A DNA stretch of 56,299 nt, taken from the NCBI GenBank assembly GCA_037147235.1, contig JBAWVO010000003.1:1-56299 (forward strand). The letters run 5' to 3'. Of this stretch, positions 45,711-55,254 are shown piece after piece. The notes below the pieces were generated by a model. It saw only the letters and a program-made list of their open reading frames with translations, was not told the DNA's origin and did not search any database. Made by a program: the position numbers and the translations under genes. The DNA is from JANXQG01 sp037147235. GTDB taxonomy: Bacteria > Planctomycetota > Planctomycetia > Pirellulales > Thermoguttaceae. Position 1 is the first letter of the stretch, and the number at the start of each line of letters is the position of its first letter.

Positions 45711-46757
45711 ATGTCGATGCGAACAACACTTGCGGTTGGAATCCTGCTAACGATGACAGGCGTAATTCACGCCCAATCCGATCTGGGAAGCTGGCAGAAG
45801 ATTGTCGCAATCCGGGACGCCAAGACGCATGTCGTTCCACGAACTTGGACGCTGGACAAGTATCCCGATGCACCGACCCTGACACCGCACGCCAAGGTGA
45901 CGATCTTGGACCAGGATGGGCCGGGCGTCGTGACATTCTTCCACGTATCCAACTATGCTGGCGGGGACGCAAGCCAACTCCACCTACGGGTCTGGTACGA
46001 CCGTCAGGGGAAGCCCACCATCGACATGCCCCTGATGGACTTTCTGGGCGACATTCAGGGGGCGGCAAAGCCTTACCATACTATCTATTTCTCGCGGGTT
46101 CGGGCCTCTCACAACTTCAGATTGCCGATGCCGTTCCAGGAGCACATTCGGATCGAAGTGGAAAATCCGACCGACCACTACCTTATGGGATACATGGAGG
46201 TTCAGTGGGATGCGGTCAAGGCACTCCCGAAAGATTCTGGTTATCTGAGGGTCGTGTATCGACATGGGACTTTCAAATTTCCCCATGAAGAACTGGCACT
46301 CTGCGACATCCAATCAGCGGGTAGCATTGTTGCTCATTCGCTCCAGTTGGAGGGGGACCATCCATCGTGTGCTAATGGTGAGGGGATTTGCGAAGCAAAC
46401 CACGAAATCTACTTGGATGGGGACAAGGAGCCGACCTGCGAGAGCCTCGGATGCGAGGATTTCTATGGTCACTCCTGGGGTTTCAAGGGAGTCGAGTCGG
46501 ACTTCTACTGTGCCATCATTCGCCACGAAAAGACGCCTCACGGTGGAACCCTTGCCGCGATGGTCCGCACCCGCGACACGGACAAGATCGCTTTCAAGAA
46601 ATCCTGCACGATTCGCCTGACCTATAAACACGACTTGGGTGAGCCGTACAACGCCAGCACCAGGAAGGGCAAGGCTCCTTCGCTCCAGCCCTTCGTCGGA
46701 GGCAAGAGCCTCGATGTCCCGTATCGTAGTTGCGTCTACTACTACTCGGCTCCGTGA
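45711..46757 (+). CDS. Secreted DUF2961 (GH172-like) protein
   Basis: The 348-residue product has a signal peptide (to about residue 20) and the DUF2961 landmarks: a GVVTFFHVSNY strand, and the EIYLDGDKEPTCESLGCEDFYGHSWGF region corresponding to the acidic active-site motif (G-T-E-D-Y-F in many relatives). Characterised GH172 members act on fructo- or arabinofuranosides. The start at 45711 has GGGAGA 6 bases upstream. It overlaps the convergent exonuclease III gene by 16 bases. Confidence 0.8.
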   Translation: MSMRTTLAVGILLTMTGVIHAQSDLGSWQKIVAIRDAKTHVVPRTWTLDKYPDAPTLTPHAKVTILDQDGPGVVTFFHVSNYAGGDASQLHLRVWYDRQGKPTIDMPLMDFLGDIQGAAKPYHTIYFSRVRASHNFRLPMPFQEHIRIEVENPTDHYLMGYMEVQWDAVKALPKDSGYLRVVYRHGTFKFPHEELALCDIQSAGSIVAHSLQLEGDHPSCANGEGICEANHEIYLDGDKEPTCESLGCEDFYGHSWGFKGVESDFYCAIIRHEKTPHGGTLAAMVRTRDTDKIAFKKSCTIRLTYKHDLGEPYNASTRKGKAPSLQPFVGGKSLDVPYRSCVYYYSAP

Positions 46758-47524
46758 CCGAAAAACACCGCTACTACCGGCGCATGATCGGACGGCTTTG
46801 CCCCTTTCCGCTCCTGGCGGTCGATCTCGGCATGGATACAGCGGACGGCCAGCGGCACGGTGGCAAAGATGTAGTCCAGCCGCAGGCCATCGTTCTTCGG
46901 AAAAGCCAGCATCCGGTAGTCCCACCACGAGTACAACCGACCTTCGGGATGCTGCTGGCGATGAACATCAACAAGACCCCATGACAAAAGCTCCTCCAAC
47001 GCAGCGCGGCTCGTCGGATGGTACAGGACCGACTCTTCCCATGCCACCGGATCGGCAACGTCCAACTCATCCCGTGCCACGTTGAAGTCGCCGCAGACGA
47101 CCAGGGGTGTTTGGGGCGTGAAGTTCTTCTCCAGGAAGGCCCGCAGCCGCCGTAACCAGTCGAGCTTATACGCATAGTGTGCCGAGCCGACGACTTGGCC
47201 GTTGGGGATATAGGCACTGATGACCTGGATTTCGCCGACCTGGGCCGCGATGAACCGAGCCTGCGGGTCTTCTATGTCGTCATTCATGCCCTGCTGGACG
47301 TTTTGCGGTTCGATCCGGCTCAGGATGCCCACGCCATTGAACGTCGGTTGGCCATAAACCGCCGCATGGTAGCCCGCCTCCCGAATTGCATCGTAGGGAA
47401 ATGCCGATTCCCTTGCCTTCAATTCCTGGAGGCACACGATGTCCGGCTGGGCCTTCTGAAGCCAATCCAGCAGCCGGTCCAAGCGGGCACGAACCGAGTT
47501 GACGTTCCAAGTAGCGATCTTCAT
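46742..47524 (-). CDS. xthA: Exodeoxyribonuclease III (AP endonuclease)
   Basis: The 260-residue enzyme opens MKIATWNVNSVRARLDRLLD, with the metal Glu in LQELKA, GDFNVARDELD and the closing SDHAPV motif. It incises DNA at abasic sites and has 3'-5' exonuclease activity. The start at 47524 is at the usual family position. It is convergent with the DUF2961 gene. Confidence 0.93.
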   Translation of the reverse strand: MKIATWNVNSVRARLDRLLDWLQKAQPDIVCLQELKARESAFPYDAIREAGYHAAVYGQPTFNGVGILSRIEPQNVQQGMNDDIEDPQARFIAAQVGEIQVISAYIPNGQVVGSAHYAYKLDWLRRLRAFLEKNFTPQTPLVVCGDFNVARDELDVADPVAWEESVLYHPTSRAALEELLSWGLVDVHRQQHPEGRLYSWWDYRMLAFPKNDGLRLDYIFATVPLAVRCIHAEIDRQERKGAKPSDHAPVVAVFFGHGAE

Positions 47525-47611
47525 GGTTCGGGTCGAAGCGGCAATGGGCACCTAATCGGACGATGCAGGTGATTCTACCCGCTCCGTGCGACCGCGAACA
47601 TGCTTCGAGCC

Positions 47612-48418
47612 CTACGCGACCTCGAAGACCTGCCGAATCTCCGGCCGCCCATACTCGGCCGGCCCGGTCACAACCCGCAGGTTCTCGGCCACTTGAATCT
47701 CGCCGCCACCGTGGGTATGGCCGCAGAGGACGAGGATCTGGCATTTCGGGTACGATCTTGCCGCCTCCAGCAGAACATCGCCCACGGCCTTGCAGGAGAA
47801 GAAAGGCAGATAATCGTCGGCCGAGGGACGGCCTTCATGCCAGGCAGCCTCACGGAACGGCGGAATGTGGGTGGCGACGATGACTTGCGAATACTTCTCG
47901 GCCGCCAGAGTCAAGACGCTTTTCAAGTATCCGGCCGCCTCGTCGCCCAAGGCTTCAAGGGCTTTGCGTAGCGCGGGCTTGTCCAGCGTGTGGATGTCCC
48001 GCCAGTGCTTCAGCTCGTCGATCAGCAGGAAATCGTTTAGGATCACGTCAGAACCGTCGAGGTCGCCCAACCGACCATCCGCCCAACCGTCGTGGCCGAC
48101 CAAGGCGGTGTTTGGCGTAAGCTCAACGACGCCGGCCTGGCTCAGGTAGACGAGGTTCTGGGTGACGACATAGCCAGCCTGGCGGCGTGTAGTGGAGATC
48201 GAACCCCGATAAAAGTCATGGTTGCCCAGTACAAAGTACACGGGCAGGCCGGTCAGCTCGGCCAGTACCGTCAAGGCCGTACCCAAGATGTGGCTCTCGG
48301 CGATGTCGCCCGTAACGACCAGCGCGTCGGCTTGCTCGCTGACGGCCTGGCAGAATCGCCGGCGAGCGGACTCCGTGGCATGATCGAGATGAATGTCGGT
48401 TGCCCAGGCGAGTTTCAT
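47612..48418 (-). CDS. Calcineurin-like metallophosphoesterase
   Basis: The 268-residue protein shows the metal-site order D-x-H (ATDIHLD), GDIAES, GNHDFY, ATHIPPF and GHTHGGG. It is soluble and cytoplasmic, with a substrate that cannot be read. A diverged copy of its last 40 codons lies at 42818-42942. Confidence 0.88.
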   Translation of the reverse strand: MKLAWATDIHLDHATESARRRFCQAVSEQADALVVTGDIAESHILGTALTVLAELTGLPVYFVLGNHDFYRGSISTTRRQAGYVVTQNLVYLSQAGVVELTPNTALVGHDGWADGRLGDLDGSDVILNDFLLIDELKHWRDIHTLDKPALRKALEALGDEAAGYLKSVLTLAAEKYSQVIVATHIPPFREAAWHEGRPSADDYLPFFSCKAVGDVLLEAARSYPKCQILVLCGHTHGGGEIQVAENLRVVTGPAEYGRPEIRQVFEVA

Positions 48419-48421
48419 GGA

Positions 48422-48531
48422 TTACCAAATCGTCTTGTATGCGTGGAACTTCATGGTCAAGATCAGAGGATACCACGGAACGCGGCGGAAGTCATGGGAT
48501 TGGCTGCTGTGCCCAAGTGCGCAAGGGCACC
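48422..48531 (-). pseudogene. 3' fragment of an unrecognised gene, copy A
   Basis: The minus-strand frame reads CALGHSSQSHDFRRVPWYPL and then stops at 48422 after unrelated codons. The same stretch recurs at 51459-51620, both times just downstream of a sulfatase gene. I do not recognise the parent family. Confidence 0.6.
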
Positions 48532-48562
48532 AGTAGCATTGCGGCAAGAAGAAGCGTCTGTT

Positions 48563-49909
48563 TCATGCTTTTCTCTTTCTTGGTTTTGCATTCAGGGCGG
48601 GCTTGGCGTTGGAATGCGGCACCCATGCGGCGGGTTGGGGATCGGTGACTTGCAACGGCGCAGTGTCGCCATATTCCTTCTGGGTCTTCTCCAGTAAATC
48701 GGTCAGTTCCTTGATTCTGTCCGCGGATTCCAGCTTGCCGGCGAGGTCTGCCATCTCATGCGGGTCGGCTTGCAGGTCAAAGAGTTGGGTTTTGTTGATA
48801 AGCGGATACCGGATCAACTTCCAGCGGTCGTCGCGGATGGAACGCTGGCAAGTCTTGTAGGCCGTGAACAGGCAGTCGCGCACATTCGCTTGGCGGCCCT
48901 TGATGACCGGTGCAAGGCTCTTGGCATCGAGCCCCGGCGGCACGGCGATACCGGCCATGTCGCAAAGAGTCGGATAGACATCGTACAAGTAGGCAAACGC
49001 CTTGGTTTCGCCCTTTGAGATACCCGGCCCGGCGAAGATCAACGGAACATGCATGCCGCCAAACTCGTAAAGGTTCTGCTTGCCGAGCAACCCGTGTTCG
49101 CCCAACGACAGCCCGTTGTCGCCGGCCACGGCGAAGATCGTGTTATCATACTGACCGGCTTGTTTCAGCGCGTCGATAATGCGACCGGCCTGTTCGTCGA
49201 AATAAGAGGTGGAAGCGTAATACCGGGCGAGTTTGCCTGTGACACTTTCCTTCGTGCGGGGCCACGGCAGCGTCTGCTCGTCGCGGACGGTCATCTCGCC
49301 GTTGTTGAAGGGATGGAACGGCAGAAAGTTGGCCGGCAAGGAAATGTTCGCAGGGTTATACATCCGGTAAAACCGCTCGGTTGCATATTGCGGGTCGTGT
49401 GGCTCATGCGGGGCGAAATAGAGGAACAGCGGGTTCTTGCGGGCATTTTTCTTGATAAATGCGATGATGTTGTTGGCGTTGCCTTCGGAGGTCTTGCCGT
49501 CGAGATGCTGATCGAAATGCACGTCAAGGGTATTTGGATTATTGCCGAACTTGCCGCTGCGGATCGAGGCGTACTTGGCAGCCTGGATTGTCTGCGCGAA
49601 CGTCGGGGTGCTGCGGTTCGCCCGCAGATAACTCTGCCCGGTCTGAATCATCGTCCGGCTCGGAGTGCAAACCGCGCCGCTGTTCGAGCCGAGCACGTAG
49701 GCATTGCGGAAAATGAACCCGTGTTCGAGCAGTTTGTCGAGGTGCGGCGTTTTGACGACGGGATGGCCGAGTACGCCAAGGCAATCGGGTCGCAGATCAT
49801 CCGCGAGAAGGAAGACGATGTTCAGCTTTGGCGAGTCAGCGGCATGTAGCATGGCCAGCGGCACTAGCAGCAGTGCCGCAAAGGCGATGATTTGTTGTAG
49901 TATCTTCAT
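48563..49909 (-). CDS. Secreted sulfatase (formylglycine type, iduronate/choline-sulfatase-like)
   Basis: The 448-residue protein has a signal peptide (to about Ala24), metal Asps in LLADDLRPDCLG, the formylglycine Cys81 in CTPSR, and the downstream GDNGLSLGEHG motif typical of iduronate-2-sulfatase-like members. The C-terminus is basic. I set the start at 49909 because AGGAAAG lies just upstream; the frame continues upstream into the neighbouring sulfatase gene region but without support. It probably forms a unit with the sulfatase 40 bases upstream. Confidence 0.9.
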   Translation of the reverse strand: MKILQQIIAFAALLLVPLAMLHAADSPKLNIVFLLADDLRPDCLGVLGHPVVKTPHLDKLLEHGFIFRNAYVLGSNSGAVCTPSRTMIQTGQSYLRANRSTPTFAQTIQAAKYASIRSGKFGNNPNTLDVHFDQHLDGKTSEGNANNIIAFIKKNARKNPLFLYFAPHEPHDPQYATERFYRMYNPANISLPANFLPFHPFNNGEMTVRDEQTLPWPRTKESVTGKLARYYASTSYFDEQAGRIIDALKQAGQYDNTIFAVAGDNGLSLGEHGLLGKQNLYEFGGMHVPLIFAGPGISKGETKAFAYLYDVYPTLCDMAGIAVPPGLDAKSLAPVIKGRQANVRDCLFTAYKTCQRSIRDDRWKLIRYPLINKTQLFDLQADPHEMADLAGKLESADRIKELTDLLEKTQKEYGDTAPLQVTDPQPAAWVPHSNAKPALNAKPRKRKA

Positions 49910-49949
49910 TTCGACTTTCCTCGTTGGTGACTTTCGACTCCATCGGCAT

Positions 49950-51428
49950 CTACTTCTTGAGTGTCTTGTTGAGTGCTGGTTCACCGAACTGCTTCCGGTA
50001 CTGCACCTTGAACGGATTCTCCTTCGGCGCAGTTTTGTATGCCTGCTCGTTTTCCATGCATGGCAACACTTCGGCCCACCACGCATCGTACGCCTTGTTC
50101 AGTTTCTCAACCACTTCCTTATGCTGATTAGCAATATCGATCTTCTCGCCCGGATCGGCCTTCAGATCATACAGACTTGCCCGGCCGCACTGTAGGTATT
50201 GCTTCCATCGCACACTACACGCTCCATTCTTCTGAGGAGCTGTCCCTGTATTCCAACGGCCGACATGCGTGAAAAGCATTCTGTCGTCGTGCCACACGGC
50301 CTGCGGGTTCTCCAGTAACGGAACCAGGCTGAACCCATCCAGCTTCTTTGCGACGTCACCCGGCATTTTCGCCCCGGCCAGTTCCGCGAAGGTCGGGAAG
50401 AAATCAAGGTGGGCAGTCAGCTTGTCGCAGGCCGCATGCTTGAGCATTCCTGGCCAGCGCCAGAGCGACATCGCACGCGTCCCGCCGTTGAATGCCGAGC
50501 CCTTTTTCCCGCGAATGCCGGCATTAAATCCCCCGCCCGTTCCGCCATTATCGTTCAGGAAAACGACAAGAGTATGGTTGTCGATGCCCAGTTCTTTCAG
50601 CTTCGTCATAAGCTTGCCGACATTGTCGTCTATGTTGGTGATCATTCCGTAAAATCTTGCCGTCTGATCATCCCCCTTGCCTGCATACATCTTGATGTAT
50701 TCTTCAGGACACTGGAGCGGCCCATGAGGAGCGTTGGTAGGAATATACGTGAAGAAAGGCTGCTTCCCCTGCGAGGAGGTTTCAATCCACTTCATGGCCT
50801 GCCCGAAGAAGACATCCGTGCAATAGCCTTTCGTCTTCTCGAACTTGCCGTTGTGCTTGATGGCCGGACTGAAATAGGTATTGCCGGGCGCGTCCCCGCA
50901 GGTGCCGGGATACGTTTGACCGATCCCGCCTCCACCATGAATGAACACCTCGTCAAACCCTCGCTTGTCCGGCTGATATTCATCCTCATCGCCCAGATGC
51001 CACTTGCCGAATATGCCCGTTGAGTAACCGGCTGACTTCAGCACCTGGGCAATCGTGGTAGATTTCAAACTCATGCGATCTCGCTCATAAATGGTGTGGG
51101 TCACGCCATTCATGAATTCATGCTTGCCGCTCATGATCGAGGACCGTGTCGGCGAACAGGTTGGGCTTACATGGAAATCCTCGAAGTGAACGCCCTCGTC
51201 GTACATTTTGTCCAGGTTTGGCGTTTTGATGACCTTATTGCCATTCCGTCCAAGATCACCGTACCCCTGGTCATCGGTAAGAATCACGATGATGTTCGGT
51301 TTAAGTCCGGTGAGTGTTCGTTGTTCACTATGCGGTTTTTCCGGCGGTGTGTCGGCGGCGTGAAGCGCGGCCATCGGCATCACCACTAACGCGGTCATCC
51401 CGCATAACATAATAAATCGATTCTTCAT
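49950..51428 (-). CDS. Secreted arylsulfatase (formylglycine type)
   Basis: The 492-residue protein has a signal peptide ending near Ala25, TDDQGYGDLG, the formylglycine Cys91 in CSPTRSSIMSGK, GKWHLGD and FLNDNGGTGGG. The start at 51428 follows GGGAGA. It lies 40 bases before the second sulfatase, in the same direction, so the pair probably desulfates one polysaccharide together. Confidence 0.92.
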   Translation of the reverse strand: MKNRFIMLCGMTALVVMPMAALHAADTPPEKPHSEQRTLTGLKPNIIVILTDDQGYGDLGRNGNKVIKTPNLDKMYDEGVHFEDFHVSPTCSPTRSSIMSGKHEFMNGVTHTIYERDRMSLKSTTIAQVLKSAGYSTGIFGKWHLGDEDEYQPDKRGFDEVFIHGGGGIGQTYPGTCGDAPGNTYFSPAIKHNGKFEKTKGYCTDVFFGQAMKWIETSSQGKQPFFTYIPTNAPHGPLQCPEEYIKMYAGKGDDQTARFYGMITNIDDNVGKLMTKLKELGIDNHTLVVFLNDNGGTGGGFNAGIRGKKGSAFNGGTRAMSLWRWPGMLKHAACDKLTAHLDFFPTFAELAGAKMPGDVAKKLDGFSLVPLLENPQAVWHDDRMLFTHVGRWNTGTAPQKNGACSVRWKQYLQCGRASLYDLKADPGEKIDIANQHKEVVEKLNKAYDAWWAEVLPCMENEQAYKTAPKENPFKVQYRKQFGEPALNKTLKK

Positions 51429-51458
51429 CTGCGTATCTCCCTTTTTTGGAGTGTAATT

Positions 51459-51620
51459 TCATTTTGGACTGGCACTCTTCATAATGCAATCAACCATCAG
51501 CTTGGGATCGACCAGGCCGTGCGGATGGTGAGGATCTTTCACTACCAGAGGATACCACGGCACTTGGCGGAAGTCATGGGATTGGTTGCTGTGCCCGAGT
51601 GCGCAGCCGTTGCACACCCT
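51459..51620 (-). pseudogene. 3' fragment of an unrecognised gene, copy B
   Basis: The frame reads VCNGCALGHSNQSHDFRQVP, then WYPLVVKDPHHPHG, and stops at 51459. It shares a ~60-bp block with 48472-48531 at about 85-90% identity by eye. No start or upstream domain remains. Confidence 0.6.
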
Positions 51621-51669
51621 CGAAACGACTAATCCACATTTCTCACCGACGAGTTTCCGCCAAGCGCGA

Positions 51670-52902
51670 TTAGCGTCTTAGCCCGCTCAAGTCGAAAACG
51701 GATTCCTTGTTCTCTTGGAGCAGATCTTCCATCGAGAGCACCTTGCGGCGGGCGGCCGCTTCTCGACCGAGCACGGCCGTCAGCACATCGTCAACTGCGT
51801 TGGACACGGTCGGGTTGTCGCACCGACTTTGCAGCACGTTGTCATAGAACGTGCTGATGTTCCGGATCGCGCCCTGGTCATAAAGGCTCACGATATTCCT
51901 CGCGCCGTAGTGCTTGGGACCGCCATGCAAGTAGGACTTGCCACGGTAGTTGACGACCGCAGTAGCCGTCTCGCCGTATGCCTTCAGGTCCAATGCCCAA
52001 TCCTCTTGATTGCTCAACGACTGTCCGACATGCGTCCACAGGAGACCGTCGTCGAACTCATAGGTCAGATGATAGACCTCGCGAAAATCGTCACGCGGAT
52101 TGCGCCGGCAAACACGGCAATGACCACTGGCGCGAACCGGGCGGCGGCCGACGAGCCAGAGAACGGCGTTGATAATGTGGATATTGTTCTCGGTGATCAC
52201 GTCGCCCGACAGCGCGATCGTCGACAACCAGCAGCCAGCCCGCAACCGGTCTTCCTGCCCGTTCACACGCGGCTCGGACCAGGGAGGCGAAATGCCCATG
52301 CTCTCGATATGCATGAGCCGGCCGACACCGCCTTCATGGACCCGCCGCACCACCTCGATGTTCACTGGATCGGTGGCCATCTGGTAATCGACCAGGTAGC
52401 ATAGCTTCTTCTGCGTCGCTAGTTTGCCCGCCGCCTGGACGGCCAATGCGCTGGGGACGTCAATCGCCACCGGCTTGGCGGCGTAAACGTGGCAGCCGGC
52501 GTCGATCGCCGCGCGGGCGTGCACGGCGTGGAATCGCGGAATGTTCACGACGGCCACGGCTTCCAAGCCGCTTTGCAATAGGCGTTTGTAGCCCTCCAGG
52601 CCAGAGAACCGCCTCGTTTTTTCCACTCCAAGCCGGTTACCGACCTGCTGCGCGGACTGGTCGAAGTAATCGGCTACGGCATGCAACTCATAGCCGCCGT
52701 GCTGTTTGAATAACTCGGCCAGCCACGGCCCGCGTCCGCCGCAGCCGATCAGACCAAGCTTGATCTTACGCGACAGCGGTCTCGGCTTGGCGACGACAAC
52801 CCTTTCATCGGCGGCTGGCACCGATGTGCCCAACAGAGTCGTCGAGACCCCGCCAGCCAGCGCACAGCCCAAAAAGACGCGACGGGAAGAACGATAGGAC
52901 AT
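51670..52902 (-). CDS. Tat-exported Gfo/Idh/MocA-family oxidoreductase
   Basis: The 410-residue protein begins with a twin-arginine signal (SSRRVFLGCALAGG). A Rossmann domain follows (LGLIGCGGRGPW), with AVADYF at the strand 2 end, and then the family's C-terminal alpha/beta domain. The usual E-K-P catalytic motif reads A-A-K-P here (VYAAKPVAIDV): the Lys is kept and the Glu is replaced by Ala. Exported members are numerous in planctomycetes and probably oxidise sugars in the periplasm with bound NAD(P). It is likely part of the glycan-use set. Confidence 0.88.
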   Translation of the reverse strand: MSYRSSRRVFLGCALAGGVSTTLLGTSVPAADERVVVAKPRPLSRKIKLGLIGCGGRGPWLAELFKQHGGYELHAVADYFDQSAQQVGNRLGVEKTRRFSGLEGYKRLLQSGLEAVAVVNIPRFHAVHARAAIDAGCHVYAAKPVAIDVPSALAVQAAGKLATQKKLCYLVDYQMATDPVNIEVVRRVHEGGVGRLMHIESMGISPPWSEPRVNGQEDRLRAGCWLSTIALSGDVITENNIHIINAVLWLVGRRPVRASGHCRVCRRNPRDDFREVYHLTYEFDDGLLWTHVGQSLSNQEDWALDLKAYGETATAVVNYRGKSYLHGGPKHYGARNIVSLYDQGAIRNISTFYDNVLQSRCDNPTVSNAVDDVLTAVLGREAAARRKVLSMEDLLQENKESVFDLSGLRR

Positions 52903-53278
52903 TAACGGGTACTCCTTGACAAGGTTCCATCTGGATAGCCTCTCATTTCGACTACACTCGGGTATGCTCCGAGCGGCAATCGTCTCTCTATGTTAACAGA
53001 GTGTTTCGCGACCTTCCAGCGGGCAAGCCCAGGAGAACTGCAATGTCAGTGTGTGCTGATAAATCCGACACATTTTCGGTGGCATCTTGCACCCGCAGTG
53101 GCGGTAGACTAAACTAGCCACGGTCAGGAGAGTTCAAGCAAGGCTTTGGTTGAAAGGGCAGACCGATGCGATTGTTTGGCTTGACTGTTGTAATCGTATT
53201 CAGGGATCGTCCGACGCTTGCACCGGGGCGGCGGGGGATCAAAATCTCGATCAGCTCATCGCGCAGGTTACACCACTC
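52903..53278. other. Intergenic region with a possible small ORF
   Basis: The gap lies between two divergent genes and probably holds both promoters. An ATG at 53043 preceded by AGGAGA opens a 24-codon frame (MSVCADKSDTFSVAS...) ending at 53117, either a leader peptide or a chance frame. Nothing else stands out. Confidence 0.3.
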
Positions 53279-54493
53279 ATGACTCGACGTCCCATCCATC
53301 CGTGGATTTTCATGGTCCTCATCCTGCCGTTTGGGATGATGTCGGGCTATCTCACGGTTGCCGTTGCCTACCTGCTGACCAAGGCCGGCGTTTCGGTTGA
53401 GCATGTCGCTGGGCTAATTGCGATCAGTTTCATTCCGCATACGTGGAAGTTCCTGTGGGCACCGGTCGCCGACACAACACTCGGCCGCAAGACGTGGTAC
53501 GTGATCGCGTGCGTGCTAAGTGCGGTCGGATTCTGGGCGATGGGGGCATTTCCGGCTACGCGAGCGGGCCTTGCTGCGCTCACCGTTGTCGTCGTGGTTG
53601 CCAATATCGCGGTGACATTCCTCGGCATGTCGGTCGAGAGCCTCATGGCCTACGAGACGCCGGATGACGAAAAGGGTCGCGCCGGTGGCTGGTTTCAGGC
53701 AGGCAATCTCGGCGGTGGCGGCCTCGGCGGCGGCGCGGGATTGTGGTTAGCGCAGCATCTGACCTCGCCGTGGATGGCGGGTGCTGTGCTCGGTCTGGTG
53801 TGCCTCCTCTGCTGCATTGCCCTGTTTTTCATTGAGGAGCCGATGGCCTCGCACCGGCACGAGAACCTTGGCAAGAGTCTTTTTCACGTCGTCATCGACC
53901 TGTGGAACACGTCTAAATCGCGGACAGGCGCGATCGCGTTGTTTCTCTGCTTCCTGCCGATCGGTTCAGGCGCGGCGGGGGGGTTGTGGTCGGCAGTCGC
54001 GGGCGATTGGAATGCGTCGGCCGACACGGTGGCACTCGTCACGGGTGTGATCGGTGGGCTGGTATCTGCGGTCGGCTGCGTGATCGGCGGCTGGCTGTGC
54101 GATCGCATGAACCGCAAATGTGCGTACATGCTCTATGGCGTGCTGCAGGCAATGTGCGCCGTGGCCATGGCGATCTCGCCGCGCACCGAGACCACGTACA
54201 TCATTTTCACCATGATCTATGCCTTCATCACTGGACTCACATACGCCGGCTTCTCGGCGTTCGTGCTCGAAGCGATGGGCATGGGGGCCGCAGCCACCAA
54301 GTACAGCCTGTTTGCATCGCTGTCGAACATGCCGATCGCTTACATGACCTCAATCAACGGTTGGGCGCACGGATACTGGGGTGCTGCCGGCATGCTCTTC
54401 ACCGAAGCCGTCGTGGGTGTGGTCGGTTTGGTTCTCTTTCTCGGTGTGCTTGTGGTGCTGCCAGCACGGAAACGCACGTCTCAGAGTACCTAA
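53279..54493 (+). CDS. MFS transporter, AmpG-like
   Basis: The 404-residue protein has twelve probable membrane segments and starts RRPIHPWIFMVLILPFGMMSGYL, with the P.G...G pattern of AmpG-type permeases. AmpG imports muropeptides, but planctomycete relatives may carry other substrates. I chose the ATG at 53279, where hydrophobic family sequence begins, over 53150. No strong ribosome site is visible at either. Confidence 0.78.
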   Translation: MTRRPIHPWIFMVLILPFGMMSGYLTVAVAYLLTKAGVSVEHVAGLIAISFIPHTWKFLWAPVADTTLGRKTWYVIACVLSAVGFWAMGAFPATRAGLAALTVVVVVANIAVTFLGMSVESLMAYETPDDEKGRAGGWFQAGNLGGGGLGGGAGLWLAQHLTSPWMAGAVLGLVCLLCCIALFFIEEPMASHRHENLGKSLFHVVIDLWNTSKSRTGAIALFLCFLPIGSGAAGGLWSAVAGDWNASADTVALVTGVIGGLVSAVGCVIGGWLCDRMNRKCAYMLYGVLQAMCAVAMAISPRTETTYIIFTMIYAFITGLTYAGFSAFVLEAMGMGAAATKYSLFASLSNMPIAYMTSINGWAHGYWGAAGMLFTEAVVGVVGLVLFLGVLVVLPARKRTSQST

Positions 54494-54544
54494 CGCCGCT
54501 CTGCCGAAGACCGACCTTTCAATTCCAAAGACCATCGTGACCGA

Positions 54545-54628
54545 ATGAATAACCTGACTTGCAAAGGACGAATCCTATCGAGCATCCTTGCGGTCGCACT
54601 GGCCGGGCGGCAATCGAGATACGGGTGA
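54545..54628 (+). pseudogene. Signal-peptide remnant of a lost secreted protein
   Basis: A 27-codon frame MNNLTCKGRILSSILAVALA... looks like a signal peptide that stops right after the expected cleavage region. It lies 50 bases after the AmpG-like gene. I treat it as a truncated gene start; a genuine small peptide cannot be excluded. Confidence 0.35.
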
Positions 54629-54699
54629 CACCAGGTGCTTCGAGCAAGCAGCAACTGGCGGCCAAGGAAGTACGCCGATAGACGACACGCATGGTGCTG

Positions 54700-55254
54700 C
54701 TACAGCTCCATGACAGGCCGCACCAGCCCCATGAACGCGAACGCCGTAATCACCATACTGTGAGAGATCGTCCCGTTACGGATCAATTCGGGGATGTCTT
54801 CCTGCGGGCGTTCCAGCACGTCGATGCACTCGAAGGCGTCAAGTTCCGTTTTGCCCGTGTTTTGGCAACCTTCGGCGGCAAAAAGATACAAGTAGTTGTT
54901 CTGGACGGCAGGATTGGGCAGTACCCGTGCCAGGAATCGGATTTTCTCAGCCACATAGCCCGTTTCTTCCCGAAGTTCCCGCGCGGCGGCTGCTTCAGGC
55001 GTTTCGCCCTCGTCGATCATCCCACCAGGAATTTCCATCGTCACATCTTGGATGCCATGCCGAAACTGGCGGATCAGCACGACGTTGCCCTCCGCCGTGA
55101 CAGGAACCACGTTCACCCAGGAAACGGTGTCGATGACGATGAAATCCCGTTCCTGGCCGCTTGGCTCAAATCGGTACAGATCGTGGCGCAAACGAAAGAT
55201 ATGGTGGTCGGAAATATCGTGGCTGCGGAGGAAAGTCCAATTACGGTTGGGCAT
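54700..55254 (-). CDS. NUDIX hydrolase (ADP-ribose pyrophosphatase-like)
   Basis: The 184-residue enzyme contains a perfect Nudix box between Gly78 and Tyr100 (E84, R92-E93, E96-E97, G99). The upstream RQFRHG segment is typical of ADP-ribose/GDP-mannose pyrophosphatases. It probably hydrolyses a nucleoside diphosphate derivative in the cytoplasm. Its start overlaps the end of the DUF421 gene by 14 bases. Confidence 0.88.
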   Translation of the reverse strand: MPNRNWTFLRSHDISDHHIFRLRHDLYRFEPSGQERDFIVIDTVSWVNVVPVTAEGNVVLIRQFRHGIQDVTMEIPGGMIDEGETPEAAAARELREETGYVAEKIRFLARVLPNPAVQNNYLYLFAAEGCQNTGKTELDAFECIDVLERPQEDIPELIRNGTISHSMVITAFAFMGLVRPVMEL

